Source: Flavobacterium sp. ov086 (GTDB taxonomy: Bacteria; Bacteroidota; Bacteroidia; Flavobacteriales; Flavobacteriaceae). Taken from it: DNA of 64,000 nt. The translations under genes and the position numbers were made by a program. Below are positions 1-8,651 of the stretch, in pieces; the stretch's first letter is position 1; each line of letters begins with the position of its first letter. The notes under the pieces are model-generated. The model was not told the DNA's origin. It made no database searches and saw nothing but the letters and a program-made list of their open reading frames with translations. Where the stretch lies: contig NZ_FZNL01000021.1 in the NCBI RefSeq assembly GCF_900187965.1, positions 58,422 through 122,421 on the forward strand, written 5' to 3'.

Positions 1-414
1 AACACATCAGAGTTATAAGATATTTAACTTGTGATTTTTTTTAGCCACTAATTTCGCGAATTTTCCCGAATTTACTTTGTCTAAAATAATTTAGCCACAG
101 ATTTCACGGATTACACGGATTAAAAGCTTTCAGAATGCTTTGAAGCAAAGTAACCACAATATTGTCATTGCGATTATATAATCAAATCTTTTTTCAGCAG
201 TTCCGCAGGAACAAAATATATTGTAGAGATGGATTTTAATCCATCATTCGCAATCCAAATCCAATCTTCATTCCGAGGTACAAGGAATGACAAAAATGCG
301 AGTATTCGCTTTAAATAAGAAATTCGTGGCAAACCCCTTTTTTTCACTTTCTATTATGAATTCAAAAATTGAAAAATCACTACTTTAGCAATTCTATTTT
401 TAAAATTCAGCTTT
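1..414. repeat. Intergenic region with degenerate repeat units
   Basis: No gene is visible here. Bases 43-78 and 93-125 carry degenerate copies of the CACGAATTT-type repeat that recurs at 1812-1911 and 19964-20042. Bases 228-245 form a perfect short palindrome (GATGGATT, TT, AATCCATC). A fragment near 165-175 reads GTCATTGCGA, like the longer copy at 51272-51290. A partial CGTGGCAAA unit lies near 327-335. A promoter for the next gene should lie near 369-390, but only a degenerate TACTTTAG (381-388) is visible. Confidence 0.6.
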
Positions 415-1113
415 ATGAAGTTTCCTAAAATATTACTACTAATAGTTTCTGTTGTATTAATTTCCTGTAACGAAAAGAAAGACAATTCTTTTAAGGAAAT
501 TGCTCCAAAAGATTTTGCAGAGAAAATTAAAACGACCGAAAATCCTCAAATACTTGATGTTCGAACTCCTGAAGAATTCGAATCAGAACATATTGACAAT
601 GCTGCAAATGTAAACTGGAACGGTGAAGATTTTGCCGGTAAAGTAGCAACTTACGATAAATCGAAACCTGTTTTTGTGTATTGCTTAAGTGGTGGAAGAA
701 GCAAAAAAGCAGCTGCAAAACTAAATGAATTAGGTTTTACTACTGTTTATGAATTAGAAGGCGGAATCATGAAATGGAACGCCGAAGGTTTATCAAATCC
801 GTCGACTGCTCAAGTTGGAATGACAATGAATGATTTTAATGATTTATTAAATTCAGACAAAAAAGTTCTGGTTGACTTCTATGCAGAATGGTGTGGTCCG
901 TGCAAACAAATGGAACCGTTTCTTTTGAAAATGCAAAAAGAAATGACCGATAAAGTGGTAATCATTAGAATTGATGTTGACAAAAACAAAACTCTGGCAA
1001 CTCAAATGAAAATTGACCAGCTTCCTACTATGGTTTTATACGAGAATAAAGCGGTGCAAAAAAAACTAATTGGTTACATCAGCGAAGAAGATTTAAAAAA
1101 ACAACTGCAATAA
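415..1113 (+). CDS. Rhodanese-thioredoxin fusion lipoprotein
   Basis: A 232-residue protein with two redox/sulfur domains behind a lipoprotein signal peptide (hydrophobic stretch, then lipobox ISC with Cys18). Residues about 30-125 are a rhodanese domain with DVRTPEEF and the active-site loop CLSGGRS, whose Cys is the expected persulfide carrier. Residues about 130-232 are a thioredoxin domain with the intact WCGPC redox site and the cis-proline region LPTM. The signal peptide implies a membrane-anchored protein facing the periplasm. A role in periplasmic thiol or sulfur handling is inference; the partner is unknown. The DUF2461 gene follows 10 bases later and may be co-transcribed. Confidence 0.9.
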   Translation: MKFPKILLLIVSVVLISCNEKKDNSFKEIAPKDFAEKIKTTENPQILDVRTPEEFESEHIDNAANVNWNGEDFAGKVATYDKSKPVFVYCLSGGRSKKAAAKLNELGFTTVYELEGGIMKWNAEGLSNPSTAQVGMTMNDFNDLLNSDKKVLVDFYAEWCGPCKQMEPFLLKMQKEMTDKVVIIRIDVDKNKTLATQMKIDQLPTMVLYENKAVQKKLIGYISEEDLKKQLQ

Positions 1114-1123
1114 TATATCAAAT

Positions 1124-1801
1124 ATGCTAACGAAAGAATCATTGCAATTTTTAGACGATTTAAAAAGAAACAACAACAGAGATTGGTTTCAGGATAATAA
1201 AAAACGATACGAGGTTTTCAAAAAAGATTACCATCAATTGGTGAGTGATTTTCTTGATGTGATGAAACCTTTGGATCCATCTTTAGAATTATTGGAAGTT
1301 AAAAACTGTACTTTCAGAATCAATCGTGACATTAGGTTTTCTAAAGACAAATCTCCTTATAAAGCGCATTTAGGAGTTTGGATGTCTTGCGGAACTAAAG
1401 GTTTAAATCGTGCCGGATATTATGTTCATATCGAAAAAGGCGCAAGTTTTATAGCCGGTGGTTTTTATTCGCCTGAAGCGGAAGATTTGAAAAAAGTCCG
1501 TAAAGAAATTGCTTTTTTCCATGATGATCTGGAAGCTATTTTAGCCGATAAAAATTTCAAAAAAGAATTCGGAAGTTTAGATGTAAACGAAACCAATTCG
1601 CTTAAAAATCCGCCAAGAGGTTACGAGAAAGAACATCCTGCAATTGAGTTTTTAAAATTGAAAAGTTTTACTGCAACTCAAAAATATGATATTTCTGAAG
1701 TGACTCAAAAAGATTTCGTTGCTAAAATAAGCAAGAAATTAATCGCTTTAAAACCACTAAACGAATTCATTAATCGCGCTTTAGATACTGACGAATTTTA
1801 A
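1124..1801 (+). CDS. DUF2461 family protein
   Basis: A 225-residue protein recognisable as the DUF2461 (TIGR02453) family from its opening FLDDLKRNNNRDWFQDNKKR, the central RDIRFSKDKSPYKAHLG and the NPPRGYEKEHP segment, which are the family's conserved blocks. There is no signal peptide or membrane segment, so it is probably cytoplasmic. Length is normal for the family. The biochemical function of DUF2461 is not established, and I do not assign one. It begins 10 bases after the rhodanese-thioredoxin gene, so the two probably share a transcript. Confidence 0.9.
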   Translation: MLTKESLQFLDDLKRNNNRDWFQDNKKRYEVFKKDYHQLVSDFLDVMKPLDPSLELLEVKNCTFRINRDIRFSKDKSPYKAHLGVWMSCGTKGLNRAGYYVHIEKGASFIAGGFYSPEAEDLKKVRKEIAFFHDDLEAILADKNFKKEFGSLDVNETNSLKNPPRGYEKEHPAIEFLKLKSFTATQKYDISEVTQKDFVAKISKKLIALKPLNEFINRALDTDEF

Positions 1802-1811
1802 AAAAGTTTGA

Positions 1812-1911
1812 CACGAATTTCACGAATTTCCACTAATTAAAAGCTTTGACAAAGTTTAAAACTTTGTCAAAGCCAAACAATAAAAATTAGTGGAAATTCG
1901 TGAAATTCGTG
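1812..1911. repeat. Nested palindromic repeat (CACGAATTT family)
   Basis: Two perfect 27-base inverted arms (1812-1838 and 1885-1911, built from CACGAATTT units) enclose a second perfect 15-base inverted pair (1843-1857 and 1859-1873, GCTTTGACAAAGTTT) with one base between its arms. There is no T-run directly after the outer arm, so it does not look like a simple terminator. Related units occur at 43-125, 19964-20042 and near 24518-24545. Confidence 0.85.
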
Positions 1912-1933
1912 GCAAAAAAATTATGTTTGCCGA

Positions 1934-3559
1934 ATGAAAAAAAGAAAAATACTTTTTCTGGGAGAATCTTATCGCGCTGATGCTATTACGTGGATGAAAG
2001 GTTTGAAAGAATTTGGTGATTTTGAAATCTGCACTTGGGAACTTCAAACTCCAAATAATTCGAAACTCAATCGTTTCAAACGAATTTTAGAATACGCCTT
2101 CTCTCCTATTTCTATTCGAAAAACAATCCGACGAGAAAAACCGGATATGATTATTGCAGAAAGAACTACAAGCTACGGTTTTCTGGCTGCGATTTCAGGA
2201 ATGCATCCAATTGCAATTGCCCAACAAGGCCGAACTGATTTATGGCCGGATGGTTCTGTTTTACTTCCTTTTAAAAAAATCATCCAAAAACACGCTTTCA
2301 AAAAAGCCGATTTAATTCATGCCTGGGGTCCGGTTATGACGATTTCTATGAAAGAAATTGGCGTTGATATGAGTAAAGTTTTGGTTATCCCAAAGGGAAT
2401 TGACTTATCGCTTTTTTCTCCTTCCATAAATAATTTCGATAAAATTGAGGCCATTGTAACTCGTTCTTTGCAACCGGAATATCGTCACGATTCTATTTTG
2501 AAAGCTTTTGCAATTCTTAACCAAAAAGGAATTGACTTTTCGTTAACGATTGTTGGTGACGGAACACGATTACAATTTTTAAAAGATTTAGCCAGAGAAT
2601 TACAAATCGAAAGCAAAGTAATTTTTACAGGAAGAATTCCAAACACTGAACTTCCTAAATTATTACAACAATCTAACATCTATATCAGCATGCCAATTAC
2701 CGAAGGTGTTTCGGCATCGTTATTTGAGGCAATGGCTTGTAATTGTTATCCGGTAGTTTCGGACATTCCCGGAAATCAAAGCTGGATCAAACATCGTGAG
2801 AACGGACAATTGATTGAAATCGATAATATCGAAATGCTTGCTGAAGAATTAATCTGGTCTTTTGAAAATGCTGAGTCTCGAAATAATGCTATTCTGCAAA
2901 ACAGAAAATTTATGGAAGAGAAAGCTAATTATGATATCAATATGAAGGTTATTGCAGATAAATATCATGAGTTATTGGATTTAAATTACTACCCAAAAAA
3001 GAGCAAATCTCCAACATATAATTCTTACACTTCTAAATCTTCTATTGACTTCATTAATGATTTAACTTTCGAATATGTTGAAACTTATTCATTTCAACGT
3101 GGAGAAGAATTCGAAAAAAACTATGCACTAAATAGAACTGAATTCGATAAATTAAAACAGAGAAAGCTTAAAAAAAATGACTTGAGCAATTTTCAAGAAT
3201 TAAGACTTAATGAATTAAAAGAGCTTGTAAATTATACTCAATATATAATTAACGATAAAGGAGAATTTCATCCTTCAAGTAAAAAAACAAACACTTTCAA
3301 ATCAACAGATCAGAAAATTCTTGATTTAAAAAGTATTTTTAGAACTGAAATTAAAAATGTTCCAAGTTGGATGTGCTCTCCTAAATATCGAGATGCACTC
3401 GTTTTTTATGACAACAATAATAGAGTACTATCATCATTAAATATCTGCCTTAGTTGCCAACACATGGAAACTGAAATGTTTAAGCAAATTGAAGGCGATT
3501 CTATCACTTACGATTTATTAAAGCATTTTTTTATTGAGATTGGACATGATGTAGAATAA
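1934..3559 (+). CDS. GT4 glycosyltransferase with unusual C-terminal domain
   Basis: A 541-residue protein. Residues 1 to about 345 form a complete GT-B, family 4 glycosyltransferase: an N-terminal acceptor domain, the sugar-nucleotide domain with VIPKGIDLSLF and VGDGTRLQFL, and the EX7E-like motif in TEGVSASLFEAMACNCYPVV. The transferase would normally end near residue 350. Here the frame runs on for about 185 residues, Lys/Asn-rich and hydrophilic, ending in a region with ICLSCQHMETE (a CxxC pair). That tail resembles free-standing hypothetical proteins of Flavobacteria and is not part of GT4 enzymes. Role: transfer of a sugar onto a surface glycan or lipid, substrate unknown. The fusion is discussed as a finding. 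Confidence 0.85.
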   Translation: MKKRKILFLGESYRADAITWMKGLKEFGDFEICTWELQTPNNSKLNRFKRILEYAFSPISIRKTIRREKPDMIIAERTTSYGFLAAISGMHPIAIAQQGRTDLWPDGSVLLPFKKIIQKHAFKKADLIHAWGPVMTISMKEIGVDMSKVLVIPKGIDLSLFSPSINNFDKIEAIVTRSLQPEYRHDSILKAFAILNQKGIDFSLTIVGDGTRLQFLKDLARELQIESKVIFTGRIPNTELPKLLQQSNIYISMPITEGVSASLFEAMACNCYPVVSDIPGNQSWIKHRENGQLIEIDNIEMLAEELIWSFENAESRNNAILQNRKFMEEKANYDINMKVIADKYHELLDLNYYPKKSKSPTYNSYTSKSSIDFINDLTFEYVETYSFQRGEEFEKNYALNRTEFDKLKQRKLKKNDLSNFQELRLNELKELVNYTQYIINDKGEFHPSSKKTNTFKSTDQKILDLKSIFRTEIKNVPSWMCSPKYRDALVFYDNNNRVLSSLNICLSCQHMETEMFKQIEGDSITYDLLKHFFIEIGHDVE

Positions 3560-3742
3560 ACAAATCTTCGTCAATACCTTTAAAAGGGAAATCACTTCGT
3601 AACTTTTCTTACTTCTCGGCGACATACTGTTAACAGAATTGTTTAATTTAATCTAAAACAGAAATGAAATTGGCACAATGAAAGAAATGCAACGATTTAT
3701 TGAAGCTATAAAATAAAGTTTACAATACTTTTGGCATCGTAA

Positions 3743-4573
3743 TTAACAACCTACTGTGGTAAAAACTCCAATAGGCTTAATTACTTTTCCTTTTTCGCCT
3801 GGTTTAGACAAATACAACGTTGGACTCGTAACATTATAATGACTGGCAGTATCAATAATCAAATCTAATTTATTGTCGTCATCTAGATCTCCGCCAAAAA
3901 TTATTTTGATCATTTGATCGTCAAAATTTTTCTTTGCAACCAAAAGTTCCGTCGTTTTCTTTCCGTCAATAACGGCTGTTAAGTACAGTTTATAATTTGA
4001 AACTACAATCCAATCGGAATCCTGTTCTTCTTTTTTCTTTTTTCCGGTCGCAAATAAAGTGTATTCAATGCCTTTGAAATTAAATTTGAAACTTTCTTCA
4101 GGATAAATACTTTCTGGTATTTTGACGCTTGATATACTTCCGTCAACAAAATAAGGCAGTTTTTCAATTAAAATCACACAGGAATCTTTTACAGAAGCGC
4201 TAACTTCCCAACCTGTTTTGTCTTCTTCATTTTCATCAACTATAGGATCATTTACACGTTTGAAAGACACTTTAGTTTCAGAAAGCGAATAATCATTATT
4301 GTTTTTAAAAAGTCCAAACCAAACTTTCTTATCATAATTCTCCTCCACTTCATCATAATGAAATATTTCTAACCGAAGAATTTTCACTGGTAATGCACTA
4401 TCAACAGGAAAAGAAAATTCATCTCCTACAAGGTGATTTTCTGCAAGTTTAGACTCTGTATTAAAATCTTTATTTGCGCTGATTTTTATTGCTGTTTCTG
4501 TTTTGGTTTTATTACAACTAAAGAATTGACAAATTACAATTATTAGAAAAAATGTTTTGCAGGTTACTTTCAT
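3743..4573 (-). CDS. Lipoprotein of unknown function
   Basis: A 276-residue protein with a lipoprotein signal peptide (FFLIIVICQFFSC, lipobox FSC), so it is membrane-anchored outside the cytoplasm. I do not recognise the family. The C-terminal third contains GGDLDDDNKLDLIID, an acidic loop like the calcium-binding FG-GAP or dockerin-type D-x-D-x-N loops, followed by a conserved-looking end with a terminal Cys. The gene stands alone and is convergent with the glycosyltransferase. The promoter is well defined on this strand: TATGTTTG (4602-4609) with TTG 21 bases upstream (4631-4633). Confidence 0.8.
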   Translation of the reverse strand: MKVTCKTFFLIIVICQFFSCNKTKTETAIKISANKDFNTESKLAENHLVGDEFSFPVDSALPVKILRLEIFHYDEVEENYDKKVWFGLFKNNNDYSLSETKVSFKRVNDPIVDENEEDKTGWEVSASVKDSCVILIEKLPYFVDGSISSVKIPESIYPEESFKFNFKGIEYTLFATGKKKKEEQDSDWIVVSNYKLYLTAVIDGKKTTELLVAKKNFDDQMIKIIFGGDLDDDNKLDLIIDTASHYNVTSPTLYLSKPGEKGKVIKPIGVFTTVGC

Positions 4574-4601
4574 TTATTTGGTATTGCTAATTAAGGGGAA
4601 T

Positions 4602-4633
4602 CAAACATACAAAAGAAAATTTCAATAGTTCAA
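4602..4633 (-). promoter_or_regulatory. Promoter for lipoprotein gene
   Basis: On the minus strand TTG (4631-4633), 21-base spacer and TATGTTTG (4602-4609) match the Bacteroidota sigma-A consensus TTG / TAnnTTTG. It ends about 30 bases before the start codon at 4573. Confidence 0.65.
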
Positions 4634-4764
4634 GGTGAATGTAAAAATTGAATTATGAAATTGAAATTTTCTCATTAATTAAACCTATTAAAAGCATTGC
4701 AAGCAGGGATTAAAATTTCAATTCGATATTTTACCAAAATCTAACCCAAATAAATTATAATCCT

Positions 4765-4772
4765 TACTTTTG
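4765..4772 (+). promoter_or_regulatory. -7 box upstream of murB
   Basis: TACTTTTG matches TAnnTTTG. It overlaps the TTG at 4770 that would begin the longest murB frame, so transcription starts downstream of that codon and the ATG at 4821 must be used. No clear TTG -33 element is visible. Confidence 0.6.
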
Positions 4773-4820
4773 AACTCAGAATTATCCCAACGTTTCGGGA
4801 TTCAAAAAAGCCTTTTATTT

Positions 4821-5834
4821 ATGGAAATCCAATCCAATTTTTCTTTAAAAAACTACAATACTTTTGGTATCGAAGCCAGCGCCAGGCAATTTATCGCTGT
4901 ACATTCGGTTACTGAATTAAAAACTATTTTAGAAGAACACAAAAACGAGAAAAAATTTATTTTAGGAGGCGGAAGCAATATGCTTTTAACTAAAGATATT
5001 GATGCTTTAGTGATTCACATAGATTTAAAAGGTAAAAAAATCATCAAAGAAGATGACGATTCTGTTTGGGTAGAAAGTCAGGCTGGCGAAACCTGGCACG
5101 ATTTCGTATTGTGGACAATCGACAACAATTTTGGAGGTTTAGAAAATATGTCTCTAATTCCTGGAAATGTTGGTACAACTCCGGTTCAGAATATTGGCGC
5201 TTACGGAACAGAAATAAAAGATACTTTTATTTCGTGTGAAGCAATGAATATTGAATCTCAGGAAATAAAAACTTACACAAATGCCGAATGTAATTTTGGT
5301 TATAGAGAAAGCATCTTTAAAAATGAAGTAAAAGATCAATACATCATTACATCTGTAATTTATAAATTGACCAAACGCAATCATAAAATCAATACTTCTT
5401 ACGGAGATATTACAGCAGAATTAGCCAAAAACAACATTACAAATCCAACTTTAAAAGATGTGAGTAATGCTGTAATCACAATCAGACAAAGCAAATTACC
5501 AGATCCTAAAGAATTAGGAAATAGCGGAAGTTTCTTTAAAAATCCGATTTTATTGAAATCTGATTTCAATAAAATCCATCAGAAATTCCCAGAAATGAAA
5601 TACTATGAAGTTTCAGAAACTGAAGTAAAAGTTCCAGCTGGTTGGTTGATAGAACAAGCGGGCTTTAAAGGAAAACGTTTTGGTGATGCCGGAGTTCATA
5701 AAAATCAAGCTTTGGTTTTGGTAAATTACGGAAACGCAACCGGACAGGAGATTCTAGCAGTTTCAAAAGAGGTTCAAAAAACAGTTTTTGAAACCTTTGG
5801 GATTCATATTGAAGCTGAAGTTAATGTAATTTAA
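4821..5834 (+). CDS. murB: UDP-N-acetylenolpyruvoylglucosamine reductase
   Basis: MurB reduces UDP-GlcNAc-enolpyruvate to UDP-MurNAc with NADPH and FAD in the cytoplasmic part of peptidoglycan synthesis. The 337-residue product shows the type I MurB motifs in order: NYNTFGIEA at the N-terminus, GGGSNML (FAD binding), PGNVGTTPVQNIGAYG, YRESIFK, SGSFFKNP with the proton-donor Ser, PAGWLIEQAGFKG, and a terminal HIEAEV with the catalytic Glu. Length is normal (E. coli 342). I chose the ATG at 4821 because the alternative TTG at 4770 lies within the promoter -7 box and the protein family begins at this Met. Three small genes follow closely. Confidence 0.96.
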   Translation: MEIQSNFSLKNYNTFGIEASARQFIAVHSVTELKTILEEHKNEKKFILGGGSNMLLTKDIDALVIHIDLKGKKIIKEDDDSVWVESQAGETWHDFVLWTIDNNFGGLENMSLIPGNVGTTPVQNIGAYGTEIKDTFISCEAMNIESQEIKTYTNAECNFGYRESIFKNEVKDQYIITSVIYKLTKRNHKINTSYGDITAELAKNNITNPTLKDVSNAVITIRQSKLPDPKELGNSGSFFKNPILLKSDFNKIHQKFPEMKYYEVSETEVKVPAGWLIEQAGFKGKRFGDAGVHKNQALVLVNYGNATGQEILAVSKEVQKTVFETFGIHIEAEVNVI

Positions 5835-5863
5835 AAAACAAGTATTACCGTTTTAGTTTCTAA

Positions 5864-6373
5864 ATGAAAAAAATTAATATTCTGGTAATTTTAATGCAGT
5901 TGTCTGGAATGATTTCCCTGATTCATGGCGTACTGCAATTAAGATTTTACACCGTAGCCGAAGAGTATATTTGTGCTATAGAACATTTTCAAGATCAAAA
6001 TTCAGAATGCTGGAATAAATTATTCCCCACAAAAGAGATTATCTTTAATTTTTGGCCTAGTATTTATATCTGGATATTCCTTGGCTTATTAATTGGAATT
6101 CTCATAGTTTCTTTCCTGAATTGGAAGCACAGATTTTCATCGCTAAATACCCTTATAGTTGCAATAGTAATGTACATTATTATAAGACTTAAGTTTTTTA
6201 GAAGAGGAGTATTCGCCCGTTTATTCGAGTCGTTTATATCTTTATTTTCGGATGATATTACCGTGCAATTTATCATGAGCGGGATTATTTTTACTTTACT
6301 AGGAATTACAATTTTATGGCTAAGTGTTCATCCAAGTTTATTTAGCACTAAAAAAGACTTCATTTCTCATTAA
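5864..6373 (+). CDS. Integral membrane protein, unknown
   Basis: A 169-residue protein with about four hydrophobic segments: near residues 3-25, 62-85 (IWIFLGLLIGILIVSFL), 92-110 (LNTLIVAIVMYIIIRL) and 138-160 (FIMSGIIFTLLGITILWLS). The loop between the first two contains two Cys residues in a stretch that would be extracytoplasmic. I do not recognise a family. It lies 29 bases after murB and 3 bases before the GNAT gene, so it probably shares their transcript, but this does not indicate a role in cell-wall synthesis. Confidence 0.7.
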   Translation: MKKINILVILMQLSGMISLIHGVLQLRFYTVAEEYICAIEHFQDQNSECWNKLFPTKEIIFNFWPSIYIWIFLGLLIGILIVSFLNWKHRFSSLNTLIVAIVMYIIIRLKFFRRGVFARLFESFISLFSDDITVQFIMSGIIFTLLGITILWLSVHPSLFSTKKDFISH

Positions 6374-6376
6374 AAA

Positions 6377-6835
6377 ATGACTCAGACAATTTCCATAAAA
6401 ACGGCAAATCCAAGTGATGAAAAAGTCGCGGCAATTATCGAAGAATTGTCTACAAATCTTTATCTTCGTTTTGGAAGTGATGGAAAGAATTCTTTTACAG
6501 ACTGGCAATACAACAATTCAAAATTTGTCTTTGCTGTAGCCGAAATTGACAAAGAAATCGTAGGTTGTGGCGCTATCAGACCAATTAATGACAATATTGG
6601 AGAAGTAAAAAGAATGTATTCTAAATTTCCGGGGAAGAAAATTGGACAAACAATTCTAGCTTTTCTGGAAGAAAATGCCAAAACAATCGGATATATTAAT
6701 TTGGTTTTAGAAACCAGAGTAAAAAATAAAGAAGCAATTCAGTTTTATTTAAAGCAAGGATATAAAATAATTCCGAATTATGGAAAATACAAAGATCGAC
6801 CGGAAGCCATTTGTCTGGGGAAATCTTTAAAATAA
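6377..6835 (+). CDS. GNAT family N-acetyltransferase
   Basis: A 152-residue protein with the GNAT fold signature: the strand VGCGAIRPINDNIGEVKRMY leading into the acetyl-CoA pyrophosphate loop FPGKKIGQTIL (a variant of Q/RxxGxG/A), then LVLETRVKNKEAIQFYLKQGY, the typical motif B segment with the helix before the final strand. It should transfer an acetyl group from acetyl-CoA to an amine; the substrate cannot be told from sequence. It starts 3 bases after the upstream membrane protein and is followed 11 bases later by the PaiB-like gene, so the three are likely co-transcribed from the murB side. Confidence 0.88.
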   Translation: MTQTISIKTANPSDEKVAAIIEELSTNLYLRFGSDGKNSFTDWQYNNSKFVFAVAEIDKEIVGCGAIRPINDNIGEVKRMYSKFPGKKIGQTILAFLEENAKTIGYINLVLETRVKNKEAIQFYLKQGYKIIPNYGKYKDRPEAICLGKSLK

Positions 6836-6846
6836 ACATTTATAAA

Positions 6847-7461
6847 ATGTATACTCCAAACTTATACAAAGACGAAGATCCGGAATCGATCAGAACTTTT
6901 TTGAAAGAAAATAGTTTTGGAATTCTGATTAATCAAACTCATGGCAAATTGTGTGCTACACATATTCCAATTGAGCTCGAAGTAAATGCTGACGGAAAAG
7001 AAATCCTGCAAGGGCATCTTTCTAAACTTAATCCGCAAGCAGAAGGTTTTGCCGAAAACGATCAGGTCCTGGCTGTTTTTACAGGCCCACATAGTTATAT
7101 TTCTTCGTCGTGGTATGATCATGAAAATGTTCCAACCTGGAATTATATAGCCGTACATGTTTATGGTCGAATTAAAATTGTTGACGAAGTTGCCACTATA
7201 GAACAACTTAAAAAATTGGTTGATAAATATGAAGTCAATTCCATAAATCCGGTTCGAGTTGAGAATTTATCAGCAAAAACAATGCTTGAAGCCAGAGGGA
7301 TCTTTGGTTTTGAAATTGAAATTAATGAGATTCAGGCCACTAAAAAACTATCACAAAACAGAGACGATCACAATTATAAAAATATAATTTCGGAATTAGA
7401 AAAAAGCGAAAACCCTCAGGCTATTGCTGTTGCGAAAGAAATGTTGAAATGCCGAAAGTAA
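6847..7461 (+). CDS. PaiB-like FMN-binding protein
   Basis: A 204-residue protein of the PaiB / FMN-binding negative regulator family: MYTPNLYKDEDPESIRTFL at the start, the split-barrel core LCATHIPIEL, FTGPHSYISSSWY and VPTWNYIAVHVYGRI, all family hallmarks. In Bacillus PaiB is linked to control of sporulation and protease genes together with the acetyltransferase PaiA; pairing here with a GNAT protein just upstream mirrors that PaiA-PaiB arrangement (inference). I chose the ATG at 6847. A longer frame from a TTG at 6811 overlaps the GNAT gene and adds 12 residues foreign to the family. Confidence 0.88.
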   Translation: MYTPNLYKDEDPESIRTFLKENSFGILINQTHGKLCATHIPIELEVNADGKEILQGHLSKLNPQAEGFAENDQVLAVFTGPHSYISSSWYDHENVPTWNYIAVHVYGRIKIVDEVATIEQLKKLVDKYEVNSINPVRVENLSAKTMLEARGIFGFEIEINEIQATKKLSQNRDDHNYKNIISELEKSENPQAIAVAKEMLKCRK

Positions 7462-7475
7462 ATCGGTTTTAGCCA

Positions 7476-7505
7476 TTGAAATCTAGGAATTCATAAGTAC
7501 ATTTG
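7476..7505 (+). promoter_or_regulatory. Consensus promoter for GT2/sigma operon
   Basis: TTG (7476-7478), exactly 19 bases, then TACATTTG (7498-7505): a perfect match to the Bacteroidota TTG-N19-TAnnTTTG promoter. It lies 39 bases before the ATG of the GT2 gene at 7545. Confidence 0.8.
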
Positions 7506-7544
7506 CACTCGCAAGATTCAGAAATTAAAAGACATTAAAATCAG

Positions 7545-8651
7545 ATGCTTATAACTTTATTTTACTTCTTTATTGCTATTGTTGTTATTCAAATTTTCTA
7601 TTACTTAGGTGTTTTTGGAAAATTTGCCTTTGCTAAACCACAAGAGATTACATCAAAAAAACTACCCATTTCGGTAATTGTGTGCGCTAAAAATGAAGAA
7701 GAAAATGTAAAAAAATTCATTCCGTTATTAGCAGAACAAGATTACCCTGATTTTGAAATTGTTTTAATTGATGATGCTTCAAGTGATGAAACATTAGAGG
7801 TTTTTGAAGAATTCGAAAAACAATACGCTAACATTCGCTTGGTTAAAGTACAAAACAATGAAGCCTTTTGGGGAAACAAAAAATATGCGCTCACATTAGG
7901 TATTAAAGCATCAAAAAAAGATTATTTGCTATTTACCGATGCGGATTGTTACCCAACTTCAAAAAATTGGATCACCGCTATGACTTCGCAATTTACAATG
8001 AACAAAACTATTGTTTTGGGTTATGGTGGTTACGAAAAAGTAGAGCGTTCGTTATTAAATAAAGTTATCCGTTTTGAAACTGTTTTAACAGCTGTACAAT
8101 ATTTTTCCTGGGCAAAAATCGGACTTCCCTATATGGGAGTTGGACGAAATCTTGCTTATAAAAGAGAAGAGTTCTTTAATGTTAATGGCTTTATAGATCA
8201 CATTCAGGTTCGTTCCGGCGATGATGATCTATTCATTAATCAAGCTGCGAATAAAGCAAACACAGCTATTTCTTATACTCCGGAGAGTTTTACTTATTCA
8301 AAACCAAAGGAAACTTATAAGGAATGGTTTACTCAAAAAAGAAGACATACATCTACAGCAGAATATTACAAGTTTTTTGATAAAATGCAGTTGGGTCTGT
8401 TCTTCAGCACACAATTATTATTCTTTTTATTAGTTATCCTTTTATTATCATTCCAGTTTCAATGGATTGCTGTATTAGCAATTCTGGCAACACGTTATAC
8501 AATTGTATGGACAGTAATTGGATTTTCTGCGGGAAAATTAAAAGAAAATGATCTTAAAGTTTGGTTTCCTATTGTAGAAATCGTGCTTATATTCACGCAA
8601 ATTAATATCTTTATAACTAATATCTTTTCAAAACCGGTACATTGGAAATAA
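7545..8651 (+). CDS. Membrane GT2 glycosyltransferase
   Basis: A 368-residue family 2 glycosyltransferase. An N-terminal membrane segment (about residues 2-22) precedes a GT-A catalytic domain with ISVIVCAKNEEENV, the nucleotide-binding LIDDASSDET, the DxD-type TDADC, the acceptor-side SGDDDLF and a QKRRH motif that corresponds to Q/RxxRW of processive enzymes. Two or three hydrophobic helices close the protein (about 283-360). It should transfer a sugar to a lipid or polysaccharide at the inner membrane; donor and acceptor are unknown. Its last 10 bases overlap the start of the sigma factor gene. Confidence 0.9.
   Translation: MLITLFYFFIAIVVIQIFYYLGVFGKFAFAKPQEITSKKLPISVIVCAKNEEENVKKFIPLLAEQDYPDFEIVLIDDASSDETLEVFEEFEKQYANIRLVKVQNNEAFWGNKKYALTLGIKASKKDYLLFTDADCYPTSKNWITAMTSQFTMNKTIVLGYGGYEKVERSLLNKVIRFETVLTAVQYFSWAKIGLPYMGVGRNLAYKREEFFNVNGFIDHIQVRSGDDDLFINQAANKANTAISYTPESFTYSKPKETYKEWFTQKRRHTSTAEYYKFFDKMQLGLFFSTQLLFFLLVILLLSFQFQWIAVLAILATRYTIVWTVIGFSAGKLKENDLKVWFPIVEIVLIFTQINIFITNIFSKPVHWK

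Noticed and set aside
3560..3742. Possible gene remnant between the GT4 gene and the lipoprotein
   Set aside because: Only a 12-codon frame at 3678-3716 is visible, with no recognisable homology.
4770..4820. Longer murB frame from TTG
   Set aside because: The codon lies within the TACTTTTG promoter box and adds 17 residues foreign to MurB.
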